DNA from: Neobacillus endophyticus
Lineage (GTDB): Bacteria; Bacillota; Bacilli; Bacillales; Cytobacillaceae
Direction of reading: 5' to 3'
DNA: 64,000 bases
Assembly (NCBI RefSeq): GCF_013248975.1
Contig: NZ_JABRWH010000001.1
Location: 4,422,001 to 4,486,000, forward strand
Shown here: in pieces, positions 25,862 through 35,817 of the stretch
How positions within the stretch are numbered: position 1 is the first letter of the stretch
How the letters are laid out: each line of letters opens with the position of its first letter
Translations under genes and position numbers: made by a program
The notes under the pieces: model-generated
What the model saw: the letters and a program-made list of their open reading frames with translations, nothing else
Told to the model about the DNA's origin: nothing
Databases searched by the model: none

Positions 25862-27328
25862 TTACACTTTTAGGAATTTGTCTACTTGCACTGCGACTTC
25901 GCGGCCTTCGTTGATCGCCCAAACGATAAGACTTTGACCTCTTCTGGCATCACCTGCTGCGAAAACTCCTTCAATATCGGTTTTGAAATCACCATATACA
26001 GCTTCAACTTTTTGGTTTACTGCTTTTACACCAAATTGGCTTAACAGTGGTTGATCTGTTCCCTCAAAGCCAATCGCAATAAATACAAGTTGGGCTGGCC
26101 ATACTTTTTCTGTTCCAGGAATTTCTTTAAAATAAAAACGGCCTTCTTCGTCTCTCAGTTTCTCCATTTGGATCGTGTGCAGTTCTTTCAGGTTCCCATT
26201 TTCATCGGAAACGATTTTTTTCGTTTGAATGGAATATTGACGCGGATCTTCTCCGAACTGGGCTTCAGCTTCCTTATACGCATAATCCACAGTAAATACG
26301 TTCGGATAAGCTGGCCATATATTATCAGCACTACGTTCTATCGGTAATTGCGGGTGCTTGCCGAACTGAATGACACTATTGCAATTTTGACGAAGTGCCG
26401 TTGCCACACAGTCGGCACCCGTATCCCCGCCGCCAATGACGATGACGTCTTTGCCTTCTGCATTGATAAATTGGTCATCATCAAAATTGGAATCCAGAAG
26501 ACTTTTCGTTGCTAAGGTTAAATAATCCATTGCCATGTGAATCCCTTTTGCTTCACGGCCTTCCATTACTAAATCGCGCTGCTTTTGCGCTCCTGTACAT
26601 AGGATCACTGCATCAAACTGTGCTTGAAGTTCTACAGCCGTAATGTCCTTACCGATTTCTGTATTGGTGACAAAGTCGATTCCTTCCTGTGCCAATAGAC
26701 GAATTCGACGTTCTACTACCTCTTTTTCGAGTTTCATATTCGGAATTCCGTACATCAACAAACCGCCAGGCCGATCGGCACGTTCAAAAATGGTAACCGA
26801 ATGACCCGCTTGGTTTAGCTGATCAGCAGCCGCCAATCCAGCAGGACCAGAGCCGATTATAGCCACTTTCTTATCGGTCCGTGCAGCAGGAATCCTTGGT
26901 TTAATCCATCCATTTTCAAACCCTTTATCAATGATCGCTTGCTCAATATTCTTGATGGTTACTGCTGGGTCGGAAATCGCCAGCGTACATGAACCTTCAC
27001 AAGGCGCAGGACAAACTCTTCCCGTAAATTCAGGGAAATTATTTGTTTTCATTAACCGATCAAGTGCCTCTTTCCAGCGGCCACGGTAGACCAAATCATT
27101 CCACTCTGGAATCAGGTTGTGTATGGGACAGCCTGATGTTGCTCCTTGAATTTCCATTCCGATATGGCAGAAGGGAGTGGCGCAATCCATGCACCGCGCC
27201 CCCTGTATGCTTAATTTTTCATCAGAGAAAGGAGCTGTATACTCTTTCCAGTCGTTTAGGCGTGTTCGAGGCTGTCTTTCACCGACTTTTTCGCGAGCAT
27301 ATTCCATAAATCCTGTTGGTTTCCCCAT
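25862..27328 (-). CDS. gltD: Glutamate synthase (NADPH), small subunit
   Basis: This 488-aa beta subunit of glutamate synthase has an N-terminal region with the cysteine sets CMDCATPFCHIG and CPIHNLIPEWNDLV, plus CPAPCEGSC, which bind the 4Fe-4S clusters. Two dinucleotide-binding folds follow: VAIIGSGPAGLAAADQL near residue 155 for FAD, and VIVIGGGDTGADC near 295 for NADPH. The closing FAAGDARRGQSLIVWAI motif is typical. It passes electrons from NADPH to the large subunit, which makes glutamate from glutamine and 2-oxoglutarate. It lies 16 bp downstream of gltA in one operon with a shared terminator, matching B. subtilis gltAB. Confidence 0.95.
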   Translation of the reverse strand: MGKPTGFMEYAREKVGERQPRTRLNDWKEYTAPFSDEKLSIQGARCMDCATPFCHIGMEIQGATSGCPIHNLIPEWNDLVYRGRWKEALDRLMKTNNFPEFTGRVCPAPCEGSCTLAISDPAVTIKNIEQAIIDKGFENGWIKPRIPAARTDKKVAIIGSGPAGLAAADQLNQAGHSVTIFERADRPGGLLMYGIPNMKLEKEVVERRIRLLAQEGIDFVTNTEIGKDITAVELQAQFDAVILCTGAQKQRDLVMEGREAKGIHMAMDYLTLATKSLLDSNFDDDQFINAEGKDVIVIGGGDTGADCVATALRQNCNSVIQFGKHPQLPIERSADNIWPAYPNVFTVDYAYKEAEAQFGEDPRQYSIQTKKIVSDENGNLKELHTIQMEKLRDEEGRFYFKEIPGTEKVWPAQLVFIAIGFEGTDQPLLSQFGVKAVNQKVEAVYGDFKTDIEGVFAAGDARRGQSLIVWAINEGREVAVQVDKFLKV

Positions 27329-27344
27329 TTTCCTTTCCCCTTTC

Positions 27345-30300
27345 TTAGCGGATTGCAGGTTCCTTCTGTCTAGATGGTTTGAGTTTTGTTGAAGAATTGG
27401 CTAAAAAGGCACTCATAACCGCTTCTTCTTCTGTTAAGCCTGCATTTTTTTGCTCCTGAATCAATTCGATCATTTGCTTAAAGTCTCTTGGAATCACTTT
27501 AACAAAAACTCCTGCATATACCTCCCAGTTATCGAGAATCATTTTTGCTTTTACACTTCCTGTATAATTGAAATGATTTTCGATTAACTCCTTCAGCTCG
27601 GCTAGATCATCTCGGCTGGAAACTGATTCAAATTCAATCAATTCCTGATTGCATAACTGCTTAAATTCATCTTGATTATCTGCTAGAACATAGGCGATAC
27701 CGCCTGACATTCCAGCCGCAAAGTTTTTTCCCACATCACCTAAAATAACGACTCGGCCACCTGTCATATACTCACAGCCATGGTCGCCAATTCCTTCAAC
27801 CACCACATTTACACCGCTGTTTCGAACCGCAAAACGTTCACCCGCACGTCCATTAATATACGCTTCACCGCTTGTAGCACCATAGAACGCAACATTTCCG
27901 GCGATCACATTTTCTGCAGCGGCAATCTTCGTTTGTTCATCTGCTCTGACAATGATTTTTCCGCCAGACAGGCCTTTCCCCACATAATCGTTCACGTCAC
28001 CGTTAAGTTCAAGCGTCATACCCTTTGGTACAAATGCCCCAAAGCTTTGCCCCGCAGACCCCTTAAACCTCAAAGTAATCGTATCCTTTGGAAGACCATC
28101 TTCTCCGTAACGTTTGGACACTTCACTTCCGACGATCGTACCAACCACGCGATTAACGTTTGAAATCGGGAAGCTAACATTCACAGGCGTTCCTTGTTCT
28201 AACGCAGGTTGAACAGCCGGCAGGATTTTTTGAATATCAAGAGTTTCGTTGATTCGATGATTTTGCGGTCGTTTATAGGTACGGGCGCCTTCATGCTTAT
28301 AAAGCAATGCTGTTAAGTCTAAATCCTTAGCCTTCCAGTGTGCTTTAGCTCGTTCACTCACCTCTAAAACATCAGTGCGGCCGACCATTTCTTCCACCGT
28401 TCTAAAACCAAGCTCAGCCATCAGCTCACGTACTTCTTGTGCAATAAACTTCATGAAGTTGACAATATGATCTGCTTCACCTGTGAACTTTTTGCGAAGC
28501 TCAGGGTTTTGCGTCGCGATTCCGACTGGACATGTATCCAAATGGCAAACACGCATCATGACACAGCCGAGGACGACAAGCGGTGCGGTGGCAAAACCGA
28601 ATTCTTCTGCACCAAGTAAGGCAGCCATGACCACATCACGGCCTGTCATTAATTTACCGTCTGTTTCGAGCACAACCCGATCGCGTAAGCCATTCAGCAT
28701 AAGTGTTTGGTGTGCCTCTGCCAAACCAAGCTCCCAAGGCAATCCGGCATGCTGAATACTCGTTTTCGGCGAGGCACCTGTCCCGCCATCGTAACCGCTG
28801 ATCACAATGACATCGGCTACAGCTTTGGCCACACCTGCTGCAATGGTTCCAACACCGCCCTTGGAAACAAGCTTGACGCTGATTCGGGCATCGCGATTCG
28901 CATTTTTTAAGTCATGAATCAGCTGGGCCAAGTCCTCAATCGAGTATATGTCATGGTGCGGGGGCGGTGAAATCAAGCTGACACCAGGTGTTGCCCCGCG
29001 AACGTCGGCAACCCACGGATAAACCTTTTTCCCCATCAACTGTCCGCCTTCACCAGGCTTTGCGCCTTGAGCCATTTTAATTTGCAGCTCTTCGGCATTA
29101 ACAAGATAATAACTTTTTACACCAAAGCGGCCGGAAGCAATTTGTTTAATCGCACTTCCTCTGTTGTCGCCATTATCATCTAATACAAATCGTCTGGCAT
29201 CTTCTCCGCCTTCACCACTGTTACTTTTTCCACCTAATCGGTTCATAGCGATCGCTAACGTTTCATGGGCTTCTTGACTGATGGACCCAAATGACATCGC
29301 CCCCGTCTTAAAGCGGCGTACAATCGAATCAACGGATTCAACCTCGTCAATCGGCACAGCAGTTCGTGTACCATTAAAGGAGAATAGATTGCGTAAAAAG
29401 CCGATTCTCTCTCCATTGGCTAAATGAGAATACTTTTTAAATAAATCATAATCACCTTTGCGGCAAGCCCATTGCAAAGTATGAATGGTGCCAGGGTTGA
29501 ACGCATGATGTTCGCCATCATGTCTCCACTGGAAGTTACTACCCGATTCTAATGTTTGGTCAGTCGTTTCAGTATAAGCTGATGCGTGTCGCAGCATAGC
29601 TTCTTTTGCAATTGTATCTAAACCAATCCCGCCTAACTGGGAAACTGTTCCAGTGAAATAATGGTCTATCACATCTGAGCCAATTCCAACTGCCTCAAAA
29701 ATTTGGGCACCACGATAACTTTGTACCGTAGAAATCCCCATTTTGGACATAACCTTCACAACACCTTCGGTCATGGCATATACATATTTTTCAACCGCTT
29801 CTTGATAGGTGACTGGTAAAGTATTTTCTTCAAATGCTTGTTGATAAATCTCGAACACAAGATAAGGGTTGATGGCATCCACACCATATCCGAGCAGTAC
29901 GGCAAAATGATGGACCTCTCTTACTTCCCCGGTTTCCACAATAATACTGGCTTTCGTCCGTAGCCCTTGACGAATCAGATGCTGATGAAGGGCACTCGCT
30001 GCCAAAAGGGACGGAATGGCCGCTTCTTTTGCATTCATATGGCGGTCCGTCAGGATAATTACACTGGCACCTTCTGCTATTGCATCTTCCGCTTGACGGA
30101 AAATTTCATTTAGGCCTAATTCTAGATCATCAGAGAAAAGGCTGTTAATGACTTTGCTTTTAAAAGAACGGTCTTTTTTTAATTTTTCAAGTTGGCCGTT
30201 GGTCATGATCGGTGTTTCCAGCTGAATCCGTCGGCAATTTACTTCTGAAGGATGAAGCAAATTCCCTTCCGATCCTAAATAGGAAATCGTCGAAGTAACA

Positions 30301-31892
30301 ATTTCTTCGCGAATGGAGTCAATCGGCGGATTCGTTACTTGTGCAAACAACTGCTTAAAATAGTTGAACAAAGATTGAGGCCGGTCTGATAACACAGCAA
30401 GCGGCGTGTCGTTGCCCATCGCACCAAGCGGATCCTTACCCTCCATAACGACAGGCATAATGTATTTTTGAATATCTTCATAGGTATATCCAAAGGCTTT
30501 TTGACGGAAAAGTAGATCAGCTGAAATCTCTCCCACAGCCTCTACATCATCCGTCAAGCGGACAAGCTGTTCATCAAGCCATTGCTGATAAGGCTGGTCT
30601 CCGGCAAGCTCGGATTTCACTTCCTCATCGGAAATAATTCGTCCTGCTTCTAAATCGATCAGGAGCATTTTTCCTGGACGCAAACGCTCTTTGTACAATA
30701 CTTTTTCCGGCTCTACATCAATAACGCCAACCTCTGACGAGAAAATAATATAATCATCTTCGGTTACATAATAACGGGCCGGACGCAAACCATTTCTGTC
30801 CAGAATGGCACCAATTTGTTTTCCATCGGTAAATGAAATGGCAGACGGGCCATCCCAAGGCTCCATTAAGGTGCTATGATATTCATAAAAAGCCCTCTTT
30901 TCCTCTGTCATATGAGGATTACCAGACCATGGTTCAGGAACAAGCATCATCGCGGCGTGCGCCGGTTTTCGGCCTGCAAGCACCAAAAATTCCAGCGCAT
31001 TATCTAAAATTGAGGAGTCACTGCCATCTGTATCAAGGATTGGCAGTATTTTTTCCAAGTCTGTTCCAAATGCATCTGATATAAATTGTTTTTCACGTGC
31101 TTTCATCCAGTGAATATTTCCTTGAAGTGTATTAATTTCACCGTTGTGGATCAAATAACGGTTTGGATGTGCCCTTTCCCAGCTCGGAAATGTATTTGTA
31201 CTAAAGCGGGAATGCACTAAAGCAAACGCAGACACAAAATTCTCATCCTGCAAATCCAGATAGAACTGATCTACTTGTTCAGGTGTTAACAGACCTTTAT
31301 AGACAATAGTCCTGCTAGAAAAGCTCGCAAAATAAAAACGGTATCCTGATTCCTTTGCCCATTTTTCAGCTTGTTTTCGGATAACATACAATTTCCGTTC
31401 AAAACCTAATGAATCCGTACGATTTTCGTTGTCAGCAACAAACAATTGGCGAATAAACGGACAGCTTTGTTTTGCTGTAACCCCAATTTTTTCTGCGTTG
31501 ACAGGAACCGTTCTCCAGCCAAGCACTTTTTTCCCTTCTTGTTCGACCAATGAATTGATATATGTTTCAATTTCTCCCCGTTCCGCCTCATCATTTGAGA
31601 AAAACAGCATCCCCACACCGTATTCCCCTTTTTCTGGCAAGTTCATAGTTGAACATTCTTGACGGAAAAACCGATCCGGAATCTGAACCATCAGCCCAGC
31701 GCCGTCACCAGTAAGCGGATCACTTCCCTGTCCGCCGCGGTGATCCAATTGGCAGAGCATGTTTAATCCTTTCGTTACGATTTCATGAGTTGCATTTCCT
31801 TTTATATGTGCGTATAAGCCGATTCCACATGCATCATGTTCAAATTCAGGACGGTAGAGACCTTGTGCTCTTGGTAGTGCATGATATGTCAT
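27345..31892 (-). CDS. gltA: Glutamate synthase (NADPH), large subunit
   Basis: This 1515-aa alpha subunit carries a class II glutamine amidotransferase domain. Its nucleophile C22 (EHDACGIG) becomes N-terminal after removal of a short propeptide. The central domain and the FMN-binding synthase domain follow (around residues 850-1200, with SGEGGEDARR and PGEGGQLMGKKV). The 3Fe-4S cysteines lie in CVMMRVCHLDTCPVG near residue 1110. The C-terminal beta-helix domain is rich in glycine repeats. The enzyme transfers ammonia from glutamine to 2-oxoglutarate through an internal tunnel. The start follows GGGGGAG, and the gene is divergent from gltC with a 128-bp gap. Confidence 0.95.
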   Translation of the reverse strand: MTYHALPRAQGLYRPEFEHDACGIGLYAHIKGNATHEIVTKGLNMLCQLDHRGGQGSDPLTGDGAGLMVQIPDRFFRQECSTMNLPEKGEYGVGMLFFSNDEAERGEIETYINSLVEQEGKKVLGWRTVPVNAEKIGVTAKQSCPFIRQLFVADNENRTDSLGFERKLYVIRKQAEKWAKESGYRFYFASFSSRTIVYKGLLTPEQVDQFYLDLQDENFVSAFALVHSRFSTNTFPSWERAHPNRYLIHNGEINTLQGNIHWMKAREKQFISDAFGTDLEKILPILDTDGSDSSILDNALEFLVLAGRKPAHAAMMLVPEPWSGNPHMTEEKRAFYEYHSTLMEPWDGPSAISFTDGKQIGAILDRNGLRPARYYVTEDDYIIFSSEVGVIDVEPEKVLYKERLRPGKMLLIDLEAGRIISDEEVKSELAGDQPYQQWLDEQLVRLTDDVEAVGEISADLLFRQKAFGYTYEDIQKYIMPVVMEGKDPLGAMGNDTPLAVLSDRPQSLFNYFKQLFAQVTNPPIDSIREEIVTSTISYLGSEGNLLHPSEVNCRRIQLETPIMTNGQLEKLKKDRSFKSKVINSLFSDDLELGLNEIFRQAEDAIAEGASVIILTDRHMNAKEAAIPSLLAASALHQHLIRQGLRTKASIIVETGEVREVHHFAVLLGYGVDAINPYLVFEIYQQAFEENTLPVTYQEAVEKYVYAMTEGVVKVMSKMGISTVQSYRGAQIFEAVGIGSDVIDHYFTGTVSQLGGIGLDTIAKEAMLRHASAYTETTDQTLESGSNFQWRHDGEHHAFNPGTIHTLQWACRKGDYDLFKKYSHLANGERIGFLRNLFSFNGTRTAVPIDEVESVDSIVRRFKTGAMSFGSISQEAHETLAIAMNRLGGKSNSGEGGEDARRFVLDDNGDNRGSAIKQIASGRFGVKSYYLVNAEELQIKMAQGAKPGEGGQLMGKKVYPWVADVRGATPGVSLISPPPHHDIYSIEDLAQLIHDLKNANRDARISVKLVSKGGVGTIAAGVAKAVADVIVISGYDGGTGASPKTSIQHAGLPWELGLAEAHQTLMLNGLRDRVVLETDGKLMTGRDVVMAALLGAEEFGFATAPLVVLGCVMMRVCHLDTCPVGIATQNPELRKKFTGEADHIVNFMKFIAQEVRELMAELGFRTVEEMVGRTDVLEVSERAKAHWKAKDLDLTALLYKHEGARTYKRPQNHRINETLDIQKILPAVQPALEQGTPVNVSFPISNVNRVVGTIVGSEVSKRYGEDGLPKDTITLRFKGSAGQSFGAFVPKGMTLELNGDVNDYVGKGLSGGKIIVRADEQTKIAAAENVIAGNVAFYGATSGEAYINGRAGERFAVRNSGVNVVVEGIGDHGCEYMTGGRVVILGDVGKNFAAGMSGGIAYVLADNQDEFKQLCNQELIEFESVSSRDDLAELKELIENHFNYTGSVKAKMILDNWEVYAGVFVKVIPRDFKQMIELIQEQKNAGLTEEEAVMSAFLANSSTKLKPSRQKEPAIR

Positions 31893-32020
31893 TGTTATCT
31901 CCCCCTGTTAGATTTGTCGAAATTTTGTCATATTTATTTTAATTTTAATTATTAATACAAACAATATATAATTTATATCAAATCAATCTAATTCTTGTAT
32001 GAATGAAAGGAGATGCAAAT
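31893..32020. promoter_or_regulatory. Divergent gltA/gltC control region
   Basis: This 128-bp, very AT-rich gap separates the start codons of gltA (minus) and gltC (plus). In B. subtilis the equivalent region holds overlapping promoters and the GltC boxes, and is also targeted by TnrA. Several short dyads with ATT/AAT arms are present, but I could not assign boxes with certainty. Confidence 0.6.
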
Positions 32021-32923
32021 GTGGAGCTGCGTCAATTACGTTATTTTATAGAAGTAGCTGAACGGCAGCATGTAACAGAGGCTGCTGAAAATATGAACGT
32101 TGCCCAATCAGCCGTTAGCTATCAGATTACAAAGCTGGAAGAAGAGTTGGGGGTAAAGCTATTAGAGCGGGTTGGAAGAAATATTAAGGTTACACAGATC
32201 GGAAATATTTTTTTACAATATGTTAAAAACGCCTTAAAAACCATTGATGAAGCACAGGAAAAAATAAACGAATATCTTGACCCACATGCAGGTACCATTA
32301 AAATTGGCTACCCGACAAGTCTCGCGCGTTACTGGCTTCCAACTGTAATTTCGGCATATAGGGATTCCCATCCAAATGTGAACTTTCATTTGCGTCAAGG
32401 CTCCTATTCCTACTTAATCGATTCGGTAAAAAACGGTGAAATTGATTTGGCCTTTCTCGGCCCAGTCCCGATGAAAGATCCAGATCTAGTAGCAAAAATT
32501 TTATTTATGGAAAATATCGTTGCCTTACTGCCTAATCATCACCCTCTGGCAGATAGAAAAAGTTTATTTCTAAGTGATTTGCGGACCGACCCATTCGTCT
32601 TATTTCCAAATGGGTATGTTCTTCGAAAAATTGCTGTGGAGGCATGCCAGCAAGCGGGCTTTGAACCAAACATTGCATCTGAGGGAGAGGATATGGATGC
32701 TTTAAAAGGCCTCGTTTCCGCAGGAATCGGTGTCAGCCTGTTGCCTGAGAGTACATTTAATGACTCCATTCCGCGATTCACCGTCAAAGTACCAATAGAA
32801 TTGCCAAAGGTCATGCGTACAGTTGGTGTCATTATCCCAAAACATCGAGAAATTGCTCCATCGGAAAAGAATTTCTACCAATTTCTTATCGAATTTTTCA
32901 ACAAGTTGGAGCAATATAAATGA
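32021..32923 (+). CDS. gltC: LysR-type activator of glutamate synthase
   Basis: This 300-aa LysR-family regulator is very similar to B. subtilis GltC throughout, from VELRQLRYFIEVAERQHVTE through DEYLDPHAGTIKIGYPTS to FFNKLEQYK. The winged helix-turn-helix covers residues 1-60 (AENMNVAQSAVSYQI), and the effector domain residues about 90-295. GltC activates gltAB when 2-oxoglutarate is plentiful and represses it with glutamate. I chose GTG 32021, because AAAGGAG lies eight bases upstream and the family start is ELRQLRYF; the upstream ATG at 32003 lies before that site. It is divergent from its target gltA. Confidence 0.95.
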   Translation: MELRQLRYFIEVAERQHVTEAAENMNVAQSAVSYQITKLEEELGVKLLERVGRNIKVTQIGNIFLQYVKNALKTIDEAQEKINEYLDPHAGTIKIGYPTSLARYWLPTVISAYRDSHPNVNFHLRQGSYSYLIDSVKNGEIDLAFLGPVPMKDPDLVAKILFMENIVALLPNHHPLADRKSLFLSDLRTDPFVLFPNGYVLRKIAVEACQQAGFEPNIASEGEDMDALKGLVSAGIGVSLLPESTFNDSIPRFTVKVPIELPKVMRTVGVIIPKHREIAPSEKNFYQFLIEFFNKLEQYK

Positions 32924-33034
32924 CTACTCTTGATTGAACAAAAGTATATTTTCAAAAGTAGTCTGCAAAAAATTTGTCCCGAAAAACTTCGATCACAAGA
33001 TTCCTATTACTGGAAAAACATCTTTAAGCAATGA

Positions 33035-33063
33035 AAAAGGAATGCTGGCAAGGCATTCCTTTT
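33035..33063. terminator. Bidirectional terminator between gltC and thrC
   Basis: An 11-bp stem AAAAGGAATGC/GCATTCCTTTT with a 7-nt loop. T-rich sequence follows on the plus strand and an A-run precedes, so it can serve both convergent genes. Confidence 0.8.
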
Positions 33064-33099
33064 CTTCTTAATAATTATATCGCAATTCAAGCATGGTGT

Positions 33100-34503
33100 T
33101 TATTTGACGGAATAACTGAAAAGCTTTTCTAAGTTATCAACAATACTAGCCTTATCCGCCTCGACCACTTCCATATATTTCTGTTTCTCAAATAACTCTT
33201 TAATTTGCTGCGGAAATGTTTGCTCAATGCCGCAACGTTCAATAGATTCATTAAATTTGGCAGGATGTGCCGTTGCAAGGGTAACACAAACCTCTTTTGG
33301 ATCATTGGATGTTTCATAGGCAGCCACTCCACAGGCAGTATGCGGGTCTAGTAAATAGCCAGTTTCATCATAGTATTTACTAATGGTTTCCAAGCATTCA
33401 TCTCCCGCCACCCCATGTGCAGCGAAGTCCTCCTGCACCTGACAAAGCTGCTCCTCATTGACGGCAATTTTGCCTTCTGACTTGAATTGATCCATCTTCG
33501 CAGATACTGCAGCTGGGTTTTCATCTAGGAGGTAGTATAGATAACGTTCAAAATTGCTGGCTACTTGAATATCCATCGATGGGCTGTAAGTGCTGCGGAA
33601 CTCACCAGGCCTGTACACCCCTTTTTGAACAAAACCTTCTAAAATATTATTTTCATTCGTAGCCACAATCAGTTTTCCAACCGGAAGACCCATTTTTTTG
33701 GCAAGATAGCCAGCAAAGATATCACCAAAATTTCCAGTAGGCACACTGAAATTCACCTGTTTTTTCCCTGTCTCTTTCGCTACTTGAAAATAGGCATAGA
33801 AATAATAAACAGTTTGCGCGAGGATTCGCACAAAGTTAATGGAATTAATTGCCCTTAGGTGATATTTGTTTTTATAATCCACATCGACGAACAATTCCTT
33901 TATCATTCTTTGACCATCATCGAACGTACCTTTTATCGCTAAATTTAGGACATTTTCATCATGAACCGTTGTCATTTGCAATTCTTGCACCTGACTAACT
34001 TTTCCAAATGGATGTAAGATACAAATTCGAATGCCTTCTTTTCCTCTAACGCCCTCAATGGCAGATGCACCTGTGTCCCCTGAGGTGGCTCCTAAAATAT
34101 GAATCGTCTCTCCTGTCTTCTTGGAGACGTACGAATATAGATTCCCTAGAAATTGCAGAGCAATATCTTTAAATGCAAAGGTCGGGCCATGGAATAGCTC
34201 CAGCACATACATGTTATCCCTGATCTTTTTAACAGGCGTGATCTCTGAATGCCGGAAGGTTCCATAGCTTTTTTCGATTAAATCCTTTAACTCTTGGTCA
34301 GGAATTTCACCATCCACGTAAGAAGATATAATTTCAAATGCTAAGTCCTGATAAGAAAGCTTTGACATGGACTGAAGCTTTTCTTCAGAAATTTGCGGGA
34401 TTTTTTCTGGAATTAATAATCCTCCATCATTTGCAAGCCCCATTAAGACCGTATCAATAAAACCAATTTTCCCTACGTTCCCGCGTGTGCTAATAAAGTT
34501 CAT
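33100..34503 (-). CDS. thrC: Threonine synthase, long (E. coli/yeast-like) type
   Basis: This 467-aa PLP enzyme converts O-phosphohomoserine to threonine. The N-terminal Thr_synth_N segment (STRGNVGKIGFIDTVLMGLANDGGLLIPE) and the PLP-lysine motif HGPTFAFKDIALQ with K112 are clear, as is the phosphate-binding GATSGDTGASAIEG. The length and N-terminal extension place it in the long subfamily of E. coli and yeast, not the 350-aa type of the B. subtilis hom-thrC-thrB operon. It stands alone here, between terminators, without hom or thrB. It may be a second threonine synthase or one acquired laterally. The ATG follows GGAGG. Confidence 0.9.
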   Translation of the reverse strand: MNFISTRGNVGKIGFIDTVLMGLANDGGLLIPEKIPQISEEKLQSMSKLSYQDLAFEIISSYVDGEIPDQELKDLIEKSYGTFRHSEITPVKKIRDNMYVLELFHGPTFAFKDIALQFLGNLYSYVSKKTGETIHILGATSGDTGASAIEGVRGKEGIRICILHPFGKVSQVQELQMTTVHDENVLNLAIKGTFDDGQRMIKELFVDVDYKNKYHLRAINSINFVRILAQTVYYFYAYFQVAKETGKKQVNFSVPTGNFGDIFAGYLAKKMGLPVGKLIVATNENNILEGFVQKGVYRPGEFRSTYSPSMDIQVASNFERYLYYLLDENPAAVSAKMDQFKSEGKIAVNEEQLCQVQEDFAAHGVAGDECLETISKYYDETGYLLDPHTACGVAAYETSNDPKEVCVTLATAHPAKFNESIERCGIEQTFPQQIKELFEKQKYMEVVEADKASIVDNLEKLFSYSVK

Positions 34504-34794
34504 ACTGTATCCTCCAAATCAAATCGTTAACTAAAATGAACGGAAGGTTCATCTTGTGGACTGTTAGGCAAGAAATATAATCAATATTCTCACTTTTCAA
34601 AAGACATAAAGTATTATACATCATACCTTATTTTCCTTCATCATTCCAGTATAGGTTTTTTTGATTTCTTTTGTCGATCCCAAACTCAATCGATTAAAGA
34701 ATAAAAATCCCTTATACAATTAAACTATTTTATGGCCATTATATACCTATGAAAATGGCAGCACACACACTAGCCTGATATCATTGACGAAGCA
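34504..34794. other. Intergenic region without a recognised gene
   Basis: This 291-bp region lies upstream of thrC and downstream of the permease pair, both on the minus strand. A short hairpin (ATGAAC/GTTCAT around 34534) is present. I looked for a T-box (conserved AGGGTGGNACCRCG) upstream of thrC and did not find one. Confidence 0.4.
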
Positions 34795-35817
34795 TCAAAC
34801 TGATTTTTTAGCGGATTCTTGAATCTTATGAACGAATTCAAATTTTTGCTTAGAAGAATGGTTTTCCGCTGCTTCCCTTTCCATTTGTTTTTTCCGTCTA
34901 TTATTTACTCCAAGAAAACCCATTGTCTGATTCTCAAGATCTTTTTTGATCATATTCACTATTAGAATAACTAAAAAGAACCCAAATGCTGGAATAAATG
35001 CATTCCAGGGTACCAAATTAAAATCGTTATAATTCTGGCCGATGATCCCTGCCCATTCATTTGATAATGAAGCTGGTTTAGGAGGATTATCGTAACCATA
35101 TATTCCTGCGCGAGTTTGACCACCAAGAAAAAGACCAAATATCCCTAGATGCATCATCGTTTGCAGAGTACTCAACAGCTGCTGAACGGTAAACATAAGC
35201 CCAAATGAACGAATATATGGCAGCAATTGTCTTCTCACGATATGCCATTTGCTTGCCCCCATTAGAAAAGAGCTTTGGACAAAAGATGTATGTATAAGTT
35301 CCTCTGTTAAATCTGCTGCCATTAGCGATACTTGAGGTAATCCAATAAAAATAAGAATAATAACTTGGCAAGTAACTATGGATGTCACAGGTGCATCCTG
35401 AAAGCCGCCCACAATCGGAGTCATCAAAATGATGGCGATAAGAATTGGGGGAATATAACGAAACGGCAGAAAGAAATCTTTCATATAATCTTTTAAAAAT
35501 GGTGCCCATAATGAGATAAAGATCCCAAACAGGCCGCCAATAAGGACTCTGATAACGGCAACGCCAAAAGCGGTGATGAGAGTAAATTTCGCACCATAAA
35601 GCATCAGCAGACCGAGATCTTCCCCATTTCGATTGGTTCCCAGCGGGTGACTGAAAGATGGAGGATATGGAGGCTTACCAAGAATATTGCCATGAGCATC
35701 TTCAATGAAATCCTGCTTAGCATAATTTGACGGGCCATAAAGGGGGTATAAACAACTTACAAGTAGGATGACCAGCAAAATGGCGGAGCCTATGATTGTT
35801 TTTTTATACTTTTTCAT
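34795..35817 (-). CDS. ABC transporter permease, DppC/OppC-like
   Basis: This 340-aa inner-membrane permease is of the dipeptide/oligopeptide/nickel importer type. An N-terminal helix (residues about 8-26) and an extracytoplasmic segment containing HPLGTNRNGEDL, the typical OppC signature, are followed by the permease domain. The EAA-like loop lies around residues 188-205 (SSFLMGASKWHIVRRQLLPYI). A long charged C-terminal tail extends past the last helix. The start overlaps the end of the preceding permease gene by 4 bp. No ATPase or binding-protein gene is nearby. The substrate is unknown. Confidence 0.75.
   Translation of the reverse strand: MKKYKKTIIGSAILLVILLVSCLYPLYGPSNYAKQDFIEDAHGNILGKPPYPPSFSHPLGTNRNGEDLGLLMLYGAKFTLITAFGVAVIRVLIGGLFGIFISLWAPFLKDYMKDFFLPFRYIPPILIAIILMTPIVGGFQDAPVTSIVTCQVIILIFIGLPQVSLMAADLTEELIHTSFVQSSFLMGASKWHIVRRQLLPYIRSFGLMFTVQQLLSTLQTMMHLGIFGLFLGGQTRAGIYGYDNPPKPASLSNEWAGIIGQNYNDFNLVPWNAFIPAFGFFLVILIVNMIKKDLENQTMGFLGVNNRRKKQMEREAAENHSSKQKFEFVHKIQESAKKSV

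Noticed and set aside
34504-34794. T-box leader upstream of thrC
   Set aside because: The conserved T-box sequence is absent on the minus strand.
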